From NCBI GenBank assembly GCA_017524185.1, contig JAFWUG010000133.1, forward strand, positions 1-35,243: a DNA stretch of 35,243 nucleotides, read 5' to 3'. Source of the DNA: Bacteroidales bacterium. Its GTDB lineage: Bacteria; Bacteroidota; Bacteroidia; Bacteroidales; Tenuifilaceae. The notes below the pieces were generated by a model, which saw only the letters and a program-made list of their open reading frames with translations, searched no databases and was not told the origin of the DNA. Made by a program: the position numbers and the translations under genes. Below, one piece after another: positions 17,732 through 26,500 of the stretch. Position 1 is the stretch's first letter. Every line of letters begins with the position of its first letter.

Positions 17732-19354
17732 ATGAACAACCACACAGTTAAAGGCGTTATAATTGACCCTTTAAAAAGGGAAACTTACGGCGCGGAAATA
17801 CACATCGCTGATGGGCGTATCCAAAAGATTACGCCCAACAGCGCCATAACCGCTCCTTATATCATACCTGGATTGGTGGATTCGCATGTGCATATCGAGA
17901 GCTCGATGCTCACGCCCGTCAATTTTGCCCGCGCTGCCGCTAAGCACGGTACCGTGGCCGCTGTGTGCGACCCGCACGAGGTGGCCAATGTGGCTGGTGT
18001 AGAGGGACTGAAATTTATGCTCAATGATGCCAAAAATGCCCCCATAAAACTCATTTTCGGTGCGCCATCGTGCGTGCCTGCATCGCCTTTCGACGAGTGC
18101 GCACAGGTATTCACGCCCGAAATTATCGACCATCTATTCCAAAATGGAATGCAATTTTTGGGCGAGATGATGAACTATCCTGGCGTAATAAACTCCGACC
18201 CGCAGGTGTTGGGCATCATCAGCGCGGCCAAAAAGCACGGTAAGCCTGTTGATGGACACGTGCCTGGGCTTGGCGGTAGCCAATTGAAAGCCTACGCACA
18301 GGCGGGCATAAGCACCGACCACGAGTGTTTCACGCTGCCCGAAGCCATCGAGAAAATCGAACTTGGCATGAAAATCCTCATGCGCGAGGGTAGTGCTGCC
18401 AAGAATTTCGAGGCGCTGCACCCGCTGCTCACGTCGCATCCCGACATGGTGATGTTCTGCACCGACGATTGCCACCCCGACGACCTCATGCGCGGCCACA
18501 TCAACCTGCTCGTGCAGCGCGCTTTGGCCCTTGGCCACAATGTCTATGACGTGCTGATGGCCGCTTCGGTAAATCCTGCCAAGCACTACGGCCTTGACAT
18601 GGGTTTGCTGCGCGAGGGCGATTGGGCCGATTTTGTCGTAATCGACAGCCCGCAGCAATGCCGCCCAATTGCTACCTACGTGAACGGCAAGGATTTGTTG
18701 TCCGAAGCGTCGCAGTGCCCAACCACTCTTTTGCCGCATAGTTACGTGTTCCCGAACCCCGACGAGATTGCCCGCATCAACCTATCCGTGGTGGCCAAAA
18801 CCTCGCGCTGTAAGGCCATTGGCGTGCTGACCGACCAGCTGGTAACCGAGCCATTTCTGTTCGATGTGGCCGTTGGTGAGGAGATTAAGGCAAACACCGC
18901 TGCCGACATACTCAAAATTGTGGTGGTGAGCCGCTACAATCCGAGCCGCTATAGCGTTGGATTTATCCACGGCATTGGCCTCAAGCGCGGTGCCATTGCC
19001 GACAGCATTGCCCACGATAGCCATCACATTGTGGCCATTGGTGCCGACGATGCGTCAATCCTTCAGGCCATTATGTACATTACTCAACAGCGCGGCGGAC
19101 TGTGCGTTGCCGTCGATGGGCAGGTTACTGGACTACCGCTGCCCGTGTTTGGCCTTATGTCTGATGTCCAAGTGGATGAGGTTGGGGTTAAATACTCCGA
19201 AATCAACGCTTTAGCCATCAAAATGGGCTGCGAAATCAAAGCCCCGTTCATGACCATGGCGTTCATGTGCCTATCAGTAATCCCAAAACTCAAACTAATT
19301 CCCGAGGGACTGTTCGATGGCGAAAAGTTTGAACTGACTAATATGTTTATATAG
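17732..19354 (+). CDS. ade: Adenine deaminase
   Basis: 540 residues, normal for the Ade family of the amidohydrolase superfamily. It converts adenine to hypoxanthine for purine salvage. Metal-site signatures are VDSHVHIESSMLTP, CDPHEVANV, a buried Glu in FLGEMMNYPGV, DGHVPGL, STDHECF and FCTDDCHPDDL. The C-terminal domain carries SRYNPSRYSVGFIHGIGLKRGAIADS and ends with the usual FMTMAFMCLSVIPKLKL. The start ATG lies 16 bases after parS site 4. It sits between mnmG and uvrC, where I recall apt in Bacteroides relatives. Confidence 0.96.
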   Translation: MNNHTVKGVIIDPLKRETYGAEIHIADGRIQKITPNSAITAPYIIPGLVDSHVHIESSMLTPVNFARAAAKHGTVAAVCDPHEVANVAGVEGLKFMLNDAKNAPIKLIFGAPSCVPASPFDECAQVFTPEIIDHLFQNGMQFLGEMMNYPGVINSDPQVLGIISAAKKHGKPVDGHVPGLGGSQLKAYAQAGISTDHECFTLPEAIEKIELGMKILMREGSAAKNFEALHPLLTSHPDMVMFCTDDCHPDDLMRGHINLLVQRALALGHNVYDVLMAASVNPAKHYGLDMGLLREGDWADFVVIDSPQQCRPIATYVNGKDLLSEASQCPTTLLPHSYVFPNPDEIARINLSVVAKTSRCKAIGVLTDQLVTEPFLFDVAVGEEIKANTAADILKIVVVSRYNPSRYSVGFIHGIGLKRGAIADSIAHDSHHIVAIGADDASILQAIMYITQQRGGLCVAVDGQVTGLPLPVFGLMSDVQVDEVGVKYSEINALAIKMGCEIKAPFMTMAFMCLSVIPKLKLIPEGLFDGEKFELTNMFI

Positions 19355-19396
19355 AGTTATATAAATATGTTTATCTAAAGTAAAACTTTATATATT

Positions 19397-21196
19397 ATGG
19401 TTCCCGAAAGCCTTCAAGACACTATATACAATTTGCCCGACCAGCCTGGGGTGTATCAGTACTACGATGCTGACGGTAAATTACTTTATATAGGCAAGGC
19501 TAAGAACCTAAAGAAGAGAGTTTTATCATATTTCAGTAAAGTCGATACAGCCAACGCAAAGCTAAAGATATTGGTGCGCAAAATTGCCCGCATCGAGTTT
19601 GTGGTGGTCGATTCCGAGTCGGACGCGTTACTGCTTGAGAATAACCTAATTAAGCAATATCAGCCCAAGTATAATATACTCCTAAAGGACGATAAGACCT
19701 ATCCGTGGATTTGCATAAAACACGAGCATTTCCCGAGGATTTTCACTACACGCCGCTATGTGCGCGATGGCAGCTCCTATTTTGGACCCTACACGTCGGG
19801 CAAGATGCTGCACACTTTGCTGGGGCTAATCAAGGAGCTATATCCGCTTCGCACCTGCAACTTAGCCCTAGAGCCGTCGGCTATTGCCGCTGGGGTCTAT
19901 CGACCGTGCCTCGAGGAGCAGATTGGCAATTGCCTTGCTCCGTGCGTGGGCGAACAGTCGGCTGACGATTATATGCTTAATATTGAGGCAATTAAAAGCA
20001 TTCTGAAGGGCAATGTCCGCGATGTTATTCGCGACATAACCGAGCAGATGCGCCAGGCCGCCGAAGCACTTGAGTTTGAGCGTGCTCAGGTGCTAAAGCA
20101 GAAATTAGACGCGCTCAACTCCTACCAGAGCAAAACAACCATCATCAATCCGCAAATCAAGGATATTGAGGTTTACACGCTGTTGCAGCACGATAGCACC
20201 TCGTTGGTGAATATGCTCAAGGTGCTGAATGGGGCTATCATTCAGAGCTATACGCTTCGCGTGAATGTTCAGCTCGACGAGCCGCCCGCCGAGGTGTTCG
20301 CCAACGCCATTTCCGAAATCCGCGATAGATTCAGTATAAGTTCTAAAGAACTGATAACCAATATTATACCCGACTTCAAACTCGATGGAGTTACGTATTC
20401 GGTGCCAGTTAGGGGCGATCGCAAAAAATTGGTTGAGCTCAGCTTAAGTAATTGTTTCGCTTACTACTCCGAAATAGTTAAGCAAGAGGAATCTAAGAAT
20501 CCGCAAGAAAGACAGGAGCGTATTCTAACCACTTTAATGAAAGATTTAAATATGACGGTGCAACCTACTCATATTGAATGTTTTGATAACTCCAATTTGC
20601 AGGGAACAAATCCCGTGGCCTCGTGCGTAGTGTTCAAGAATGCTAAGCCGTCGAAGCGCGACTATCGGCATTTTATGATAAAAACGGTGGAGGGTCCAAA
20701 CGATTTTGCCTCGATGAAGGAGGTGGTCTATCGCCGCTACCACCGATTAGTGGAGGTGGGGCAACCGTTGCCGCAGCTCATCGTAATAGACGGCGGAAAG
20801 GGGCAGTTGGCCGCCGCCATGGAGAGCATCTGCGAGCTGGGGTTGCAGGAGCAAATCACCGTGATTGGGCTGGCCAAACGCCTCGAGGAGGTGTTCTTCG
20901 CGGGCGACCCAGTGCCGTTCTACTTGGACAAGCGGTCGTCGTCGCTCAAGGTGATTCAGCACATCCGCGACGAGGCGCACCGATTTGGCGTGCGGCTGCA
21001 CACCAAGCGACGCAGCAAAGCTCAGTTGCAATCGGAGTTCGACAGCATCGAGGGCGTTGGACCAAAGTCGGTGGAGCAGCTCTTTGCCCACTTTAAATCA
21101 ATGGATGCAATAATTGCTGCTAACATATCTGATTTAGAGTCGATTATAGGAAAGAAACGCGCCGAAATTGTGTTCAACCATTTTCACCATCCGTAG
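19397..21196 (+). CDS. uvrC: Excinuclease ABC subunit C
   Basis: 599 residues. The N-terminal GIY-YIG nuclease domain has QPGVYQYYDADGKLLYIGKAKNLKKR. A Cys-containing segment CLEEQIGNCLAPCVG follows, then the UVR motif around AAEALEFERAQVLKQKLDAL. The RNase H-like domain has ECFDNSNLQGTNPVAS and VIDGGKGQLAAA. The helix-hairpin-helix tail is IEGVGPKSVEQLFAHF. It makes both incisions in nucleotide excision repair with UvrA/UvrB. The last 23 bases overlap the 3' end of the convergent mcrC gene, with no terminator between them. Confidence 0.97.
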   Translation: MVPESLQDTIYNLPDQPGVYQYYDADGKLLYIGKAKNLKKRVLSYFSKVDTANAKLKILVRKIARIEFVVVDSESDALLLENNLIKQYQPKYNILLKDDKTYPWICIKHEHFPRIFTTRRYVRDGSSYFGPYTSGKMLHTLLGLIKELYPLRTCNLALEPSAIAAGVYRPCLEEQIGNCLAPCVGEQSADDYMLNIEAIKSILKGNVRDVIRDITEQMRQAAEALEFERAQVLKQKLDALNSYQSKTTIINPQIKDIEVYTLLQHDSTSLVNMLKVLNGAIIQSYTLRVNVQLDEPPAEVFANAISEIRDRFSISSKELITNIIPDFKLDGVTYSVPVRGDRKKLVELSLSNCFAYYSEIVKQEESKNPQERQERILTTLMKDLNMTVQPTHIECFDNSNLQGTNPVASCVVFKNAKPSKRDYRHFMIKTVEGPNDFASMKEVVYRRYHRLVEVGQPLPQLIVIDGGKGQLAAAMESICELGLQEQITVIGLAKRLEEVFFAGDPVPFYLDKRSSSLKVIQHIRDEAHRFGVRLHTKRRSKAQLQSEFDSIEGVGPKSVEQLFAHFKSMDAIIAANISDLESIIGKKRAEIVFNHFHHP

Positions 21197-22568
21197 GCAG
21201 CGGCACACTAATCTTATAAAAACTGTTAAACTGTTTTATTTTTGAGCTTTGCGGGATGATTGGCTGACCGTTGAATATAATTTCGCGGCAATCGTCGGCT
21301 GCAACGTCTTCGCCCTCTTCTGGCTTAAATATGCGCTGTTCGGGGTAGATAATTACGCACTTTATCTCGCCGCTATCGCTGGTCGCGCCTAAAGCGTGGA
21401 GAATGCTCGTATCACGGGCGTAGCCGCTCATCTCCCGAATGTCGTCGATTATGCCTCGGTTCGAGTCCTCGTAGTGCGGCTTGTATTTGGTGTCCAAGAT
21501 GATACGCTCGTCGCGTTTGATGAAATCCACCGCCGTGCGGAAATGCCCCTTTACCTGAAAAGCGATTTCTGAGCCGTAGGCTGCGCTCAATTTGCTATAG
21601 ACATACATCTCATACAGCCGCGCCATATCAATCCAAAATGGTAGCGTTTTTTGCGGTTCTGAGGTGGCTTTGGCTATGCTATAGTCGAAACGGCGTAGCA
21701 GCATCTTGGCCACGCGGATGGCCTCGCGGTAGTCGCGGAACAGCTTGTTGGTCGAAAGGTGCTGAATCTGGTAGGGCTCAATGTCGTCGGAGATATGCTC
21801 AAACTTCGATTTCAGCTGCCGCAGATGCTTGGGTATATCGGTGCTTTCAATCTTGTGGCGCAGCCCCGATTTACCGTCAATAAACTGCTCGGCGAACAGC
21901 AGCGCCCGCTTCAGCAGGCGGTTTTCGGGCGTATCGTCGGTGAACTCCTGGTACTGACAGAAAACGCGGTCCACGCGCTGCTGGAACACGTTCTGCCGCA
22001 GATGCCGCCCGAGCATGATGCGCCCCTTCACCTTGGCCTTCAGGTTCTCCTCGCTGGTTATATAATTTCGCCGCAAACCGCGTGTAGCCAATCGATGCAG
22101 CACGCTGATGTAGTGCAGCACCAGCATCGGCGTGAGCTGCGACAGGCGCGCATCGGCCTCAATCGTCGGTTCATCGAACTGTATGCCGTAGCACTTGGCG
22201 AAATAGTCGCTCTCGTTGCGCGTGTCCACCTCCAGCGCGGCAACGAACATATCCACAAAATTGATGTTCGGCATTTTGGGCGTAACCACCACCGCCAGCT
22301 CGTGCTTTTTGAGCCACGAAGCCCCGATGTAGAACGATGCGCGTAGGTTCGCATCAATGGCCAAATATTTTGGTTCGCCCATGTATTCGGGGTTACCCTC
22401 GAATTTTATATCATAATTTTGGAGTGTATTATTTTCAATTTTATCGTGTTCCTGAATTTGTATAATGGTCGGTTGTAAGGACGCATCGCATGCGTCCGTC
22501 GCGATGTTTTCAGATGCCACGTGGTTATCTGTTGTTAATGATTCGATTTGATTATCAATTGTTTCCAT
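21174..22568 (-). CDS. mcrC: McrC-like nuclease subunit of a McrBC restriction system
   Basis: 464 residues. It belongs to the McrC (5-methylcytosine-specific restriction) family. The N-terminal beta-rich part contains EYMGEPKYLAIDANLRASFYIGASWLKKHELAVVV. The central region has RNYITSEENLKAKVKGRIMLGRHLRQN and ENRLLKRAL. The C-terminal PD-(D/E)xK nuclease core shows FRTAVDFIKRDERIILDTKYK, with Asp...DTK as catalytic residues. The first about 45 residues look like an added low-complexity extension, and a REP-like palindrome (22479-22497) codes for part of it. Its ATG overlaps the 3' end of the transposase gene by 14 bases. It should act with McrB, encoded two genes upstream. Confidence 0.9.
   Translation of the reverse strand: METIDNQIESLTTDNHVASENIATDACDASLQPTIIQIQEHDKIENNTLQNYDIKFEGNPEYMGEPKYLAIDANLRASFYIGASWLKKHELAVVVTPKMPNINFVDMFVAALEVDTRNESDYFAKCYGIQFDEPTIEADARLSQLTPMLVLHYISVLHRLATRGLRRNYITSEENLKAKVKGRIMLGRHLRQNVFQQRVDRVFCQYQEFTDDTPENRLLKRALLFAEQFIDGKSGLRHKIESTDIPKHLRQLKSKFEHISDDIEPYQIQHLSTNKLFRDYREAIRVAKMLLRRFDYSIAKATSEPQKTLPFWIDMARLYEMYVYSKLSAAYGSEIAFQVKGHFRTAVDFIKRDERIILDTKYKPHYEDSNRGIIDDIREMSGYARDTSILHALGATSDSGEIKCVIIYPEQRIFKPEEGEDVAADDCREIIFNGQPIIPQSSKIKQFNSFYKISVPLPTDGENG
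22479..22497. repeat. REP-like palindrome inside the 5' part of mcrC
   Basis: GGACGCATCGCATGCGTCC has perfect 8-base arms around CGC. It shares the arms GGACGC/GCGTCC with the palindromes in the neighbouring transposase gene and is read through in frame as part of the McrC N-terminal extension. Confidence 0.75.
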
Positions 22569-23517
22569 AAAAACAATCCGTTTTCCAATTTGCGGGGTTA
22601 TTGATGATATAATTGGCGATATTATTCATGTCGGTATTGTTGCGGATGATGTGGTCGTGGTAGCGACCATGCCACGCAAATTCGATTCCGTTTTGTTTTG
22701 CATAATGCGACACACGTGCCTTTAAACCGCGAACAACCGTACCTAATGTTTTGCTCAACATTGGATTTTTATCTCCTGTCGCACCTCCGCGTTTTGTACG
22801 GACGCGATTCATCGCGTCCATATCGCAATCGTCGCCCTGGGACGCGATGAATCGCGTCCGTACATCTGCGTTGTGCTGTGCGTTGTATGCCGTTTCCCTA
22901 TGGTTATCGCAAATGTCGCCTTGGGACGCGATGAATCGCGTCCGTACATCTGTGTTGTGTTGCGCGTTGTATGCTGTTTCTCTATGGTTATTGCAATCAT
23001 TCAATTCGTCATTCCCCGCTTTTTCTTTTTTTGCTGTATGCTCTGTATGGACGCGATTCATCGCGTCCATATTGCAATTTTCGCCCTGGGACGCGATGAA
23101 TCGCGTCCGTACATCTGCGTTGTGCTGTGCGTTGTATGCCGTTTCTCTATGGTTATTGCAATTATCCAATTCGTTGTTTGTCGTGTTTAAATTTTCTGCT
23201 GTCTGCTCTGTACGGACGCGATTCATCGCGTCCATATCGTATATATTGCCATCTTTTGCGGAATCTATCGCCACAATCAAATGCACATGGTTGGGCATTA
23301 TCACATACAATGGTATCTCTGCATACGGGTAATGCGTTTGTATGTCCTCAATCTCTCGCCTCAAACATTCCCCCAATGCCGACAGATGCACCTCACCGTT
23401 GCGGATTATGCCGAAACTATGCGCCCGATTGCTGGTGCAAATCGTTATAAAATACGTTGCATCATCATATCGGTGCCACGGGGCGCGGGGCGTATGTCGG
23501 GTGGGGCGGCTATTCAT
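22555..23517 (-). CDS. REP-associated tyrosine transposase (RAYT, IS200/IS605-like Y1) with internal REP-coded insertion
   Basis: 320 residues from ATG 23517. The frame extends 29 codons further up but only over the end of mcrB. Residues 1-93 and about 240-320 form a normal RAYT core: APWHRYDDATYFITICT, the HUH motif MPNHVHLIV (His 77 and His 79), and at the C-terminus FAWHGRYHDHIIRN followed by IANYIINNPANW with the likely catalytic Tyr 303. Between them, about 145 extra residues are made by six in-frame palindromes and their spacers, giving repeats of DAMNRVRT and VRTRFIASQG. It overlaps mcrB by 8 bases and mcrC by 14. RAYTs cut single-stranded REP hairpins. Whether this expanded form is active is unknown. 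Confidence 0.88.
   Translation of the reverse strand: MNSRPTRHTPRAPWHRYDDATYFITICTSNRAHSFGIIRNGEVHLSALGECLRREIEDIQTHYPYAEIPLYVIMPNHVHLIVAIDSAKDGNIYDMDAMNRVRTEQTAENLNTTNNELDNCNNHRETAYNAQHNADVRTRFIASQGENCNMDAMNRVHTEHTAKKEKAGNDELNDCNNHRETAYNAQHNTDVRTRFIASQGDICDNHRETAYNAQHNADVRTRFIASQGDDCDMDAMNRVRTKRGGATGDKNPMLSKTLGTVVRGLKARVSHYAKQNGIEFAWHGRYHDHIIRNNTDMNNIANYIINNPANWKTDCFYGNN
22800..23233. repeat. Array of six REP-like palindromes inside the transposase reading frame
   Basis: Six copies of the 20-base palindrome with 9-base arms GGACGCGAT/ATCGCGTCC and a 2-base centre lie at 22800-22819, 22840-22859, 22924-22943, 23049-23068, 23089-23108 and 23214-23233. Copies 1/2 and 4/5 are inverted pairs 20 bases apart, like REP doublets (REPINs). 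An approximately 84-base unit (palindrome plus a spacer containing TATGCCGTTTC) recurs three times. All lengths keep the reading frame open, and symmetry keeps the opposite strand open too. Confidence 0.9.
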
Positions 23518-26500
23518 CCTCGGAGCCTGTGTCGTTTGCGGACGCTGCATCCCCTTCCCCCACAAACCCCACCACCGTAACATCCGTTTTGATTGTCGTG
23601 GCATTCAACAGCCCATCCTTGATATACTCGTTCAGCAGCGGCTTAATCTCGTATTGCCAGCGCATCTCGAGCATCTCATCGCTATCCACGAAGAAATAGC
23701 TGTGGCCCACCATCAGGTCCTCGAAATCCATCTCGGCCTTGCTTTTCTCGATGAACTTCCTCACGGCATCGTAGAGCCGCACACCCTGCTCGGTGGAATG
23801 CTGCTCCACCAGCTCGCGCTGCGACTCCAGCGTGGCGAAGGCAAACCTGCGGCGCACGGCGTAGTCGATGTTGCCCACGCTGCGGTCTGTCGTGTTCATG
23901 GTGCCAATGATGTAGAGGTTCTGCGGCACGCCGAACCGCTCCTTCGAGTAGGGCAGCGTAACCTCTATGGGGTGCTCGCCGCCCAGCCGCTTGTCGGCTT
24001 CCAGCAAGGTAATCAGCTCGCCGAATATCCGCGACACATTGCCACGGTTAATCTCATCGATAATCAAAACGTAGTTTTGTTCCTTGGTTTCGGCTATATC
24101 TACTGGCGTTTGCTGCGTTTTTATTTTGTTGATTTCGTTGTATAGAGCAAAGGTGTACGAGTCGTATTGATAGCCTTGTTTGCGCTTAAAATAATGCTTT
24201 ATGTCAACTACTTTTTCTATTGTTATATTTTTCTCAATTAATTCGGTTAGTTCCGCCAGTTGTACTACTATGCGTGATGTTTTCTCATTTTGTGGATTGT
24301 ATATATATATTTTCTTGTCATCGCAGTCTGAAATTGTGAAAATTACGCCAGATACTGTTTTATATTCAGTTCCATTTTCAATTGCATTGCTCAAAAACTC
24401 ATCGATTTTATCCTCAATGCTTTTCTGTTTCTGCAACTCTTCGCGGCTCTTTTGGCTGTCCTCATAATTCTTTCGGGCATTATTGGCTATGAGCTTAAAT
24501 ATACCTGGCTTAACCTCATAGCTCACCACCCCGTCCTCGGTGTTTGGCTTTATGCCCTCCACAAAATCCTCGTAGTCCATCGATTGGTGGAAGGTGCAGA
24601 ACCCAATGCGGCCTTCATCTTGCAGTTGCTTGTAGCGCAGCATAACCGCTTTGTGGTCGGTTAGGTCCACATCTGCCACCTCGCAGATGCTCAGCGCCAT
24701 GGCGGCGGTGTTGTAGGTTTTGCCCGTGCCAGGCGCACCTTGCAAAATGAGGTTCTTCTTATGGCGCAGGATTTGGGCGTATTTATCGATGTGATTGGGG
24801 GTGGGAGCGGTGTCCATGGCGAAAAGTTGGTTTACGTAATCAATTACCTCTCTGTCGTTGCAATCGTGCAATGTTTGTCGGTATGCCCCATATTTATTGC
24901 CATCAAAATCCTTTGTGTCTGTCATTTCAATGTAGTTTACTCTACATCTGTAATGTTCACTGTTTTCAATCTGTTCGACTTCTGATTCCACGATGCCAAC
25001 AGCATGAATTCTGATGAAAGGCATATCATGATTCATTCCTTTTGTCGACGATGTTTTGAGAATCAATACATCGTTTGGTTTTATGCTCTGTATTAGGTTG
25101 TTAACCTTATCGTTCCCAGAGCCTTCCCAAACGCATTCGGCCTTGAAACGGTCTAATTGTGAGCTGCTGCCACCAAACGAGAAGCCAGCCAAGAAATATT
25201 TACGCTCGTCGTTTTCGATGTTATACTTGCTTCCATTCTGCACAATTTCGGGAAAAGATTTTTCTTTTAGTTCACCAGATTCTATTTTCTGCTTTATTTC
25301 ATCGTTAATCATGCTGTATTTTTGATATGTTCCTTTGCCTGAAGCTATATCGTTAATATATCTCTTGATGGAATATTTATTCAAAACTTTGATAGAACCT
25401 CCATCAAGGCTTATATATTCCTGAGGATTTACCATGTAAAGCCCTAGCGTTATCATTCGCCAGCTGAATTGCATAACTTCATCGAACCACTTTTCAACAC
25501 CCGCTGTATCTACGTTCATCTGCGCTTCAAATAGATTCCAAAGAGTGTCAATCTGCTTGTTTTGTGCTTCAACCTCAATGCTAACATTGTAAAAGTTATT
25601 AACCTGCCATGGTATTCCGTTGTAATCACTTGGAATATTCGCTTTTAATCCAAACATTTCTTTTATATATCTCGATACTTTATTTATTTTATCTTTGTTT
25701 TTCTTGAATCTTAAAAACAGCGATAAAAATGTGTATGGGTCTATGTTAGAAACTGTACTGTAGTATTTTCCTCCAGTTAGTTCAATAAAAGCATCAACCA
25801 ATGGTTGTCTGTTGTTTTTATATTTAAGAAGTTTTTGTGACAGCTCTTCTATAAACGGAATCCATGTGAAATGTTCATTTCCTTTTTGCCATGCAGCCCA
25901 CGAAATTTCTAAATTATCGCTGTGCGCAATATCTCCGCTTTGTATTTTTTGCTGTAATATATTGGTAAGTTTTAAATACTTATCTCCGGATAAATCTCGC
26001 TCTTTGAAAACATCTACGTTGAGTGATTTTAGGTATTCTCTGCTATTCCCGTCCAATGGCATAAAACGTTGTGGCTTTACCCAAAATAATCCCATTGTTA
26101 TATTCCATTTGATACCATCATATTGCTGTAGTTTATCAAAACAATTTATAAATGTTTCGTTGTCGTTGTTTAGTGATGATTCGAATAGTTTCCAAAGGAT
26201 TGGAACACGTTCTTCAATATCTTCGCGATAAAAGAATGTCGAATTTTGATTATTTAATACTGGAATTGCATTGAAATCATTAGGTATATCTGCAATAAGA
26301 TTAAAATTATCTTTAATATTTTGTGCAATAAATTTGCGCTTATCCCATGTTATTTGCCTATTAAATATTCCAAAAAACGTAAATGGGTCTATTTCATTTT
26401 CACGACTTCCATCTGTCTTTTTGATGTATTTAGTATGTTCTCCTAAACTATATACAAATTCAACCAAAGGCTGTCTATTGTCCTTATACTCCAGCAACTT

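Noticed and set aside
22800..23233. CRISPR array
   Set aside because: The repeats are 20-base perfect palindromes in both pair orientations, with irregular, largely repeated spacers, and lie inside a coding sequence; no cas gene is present.
22751..23332. 193-codon open frame on the plus strand across the transposase gene
   Set aside because: It exists because palindromes keep both strands open; its sequence repeats the same DAMNRVRT/RTRFIAS units, and the minus frame carries the conserved transposase motifs.
23342..24145. 267-codon plus-strand open frame opposite mcrB
   Set aside because: Shadow of the McrB AAA+ coding frame, which shows conserved motifs in this stretch.
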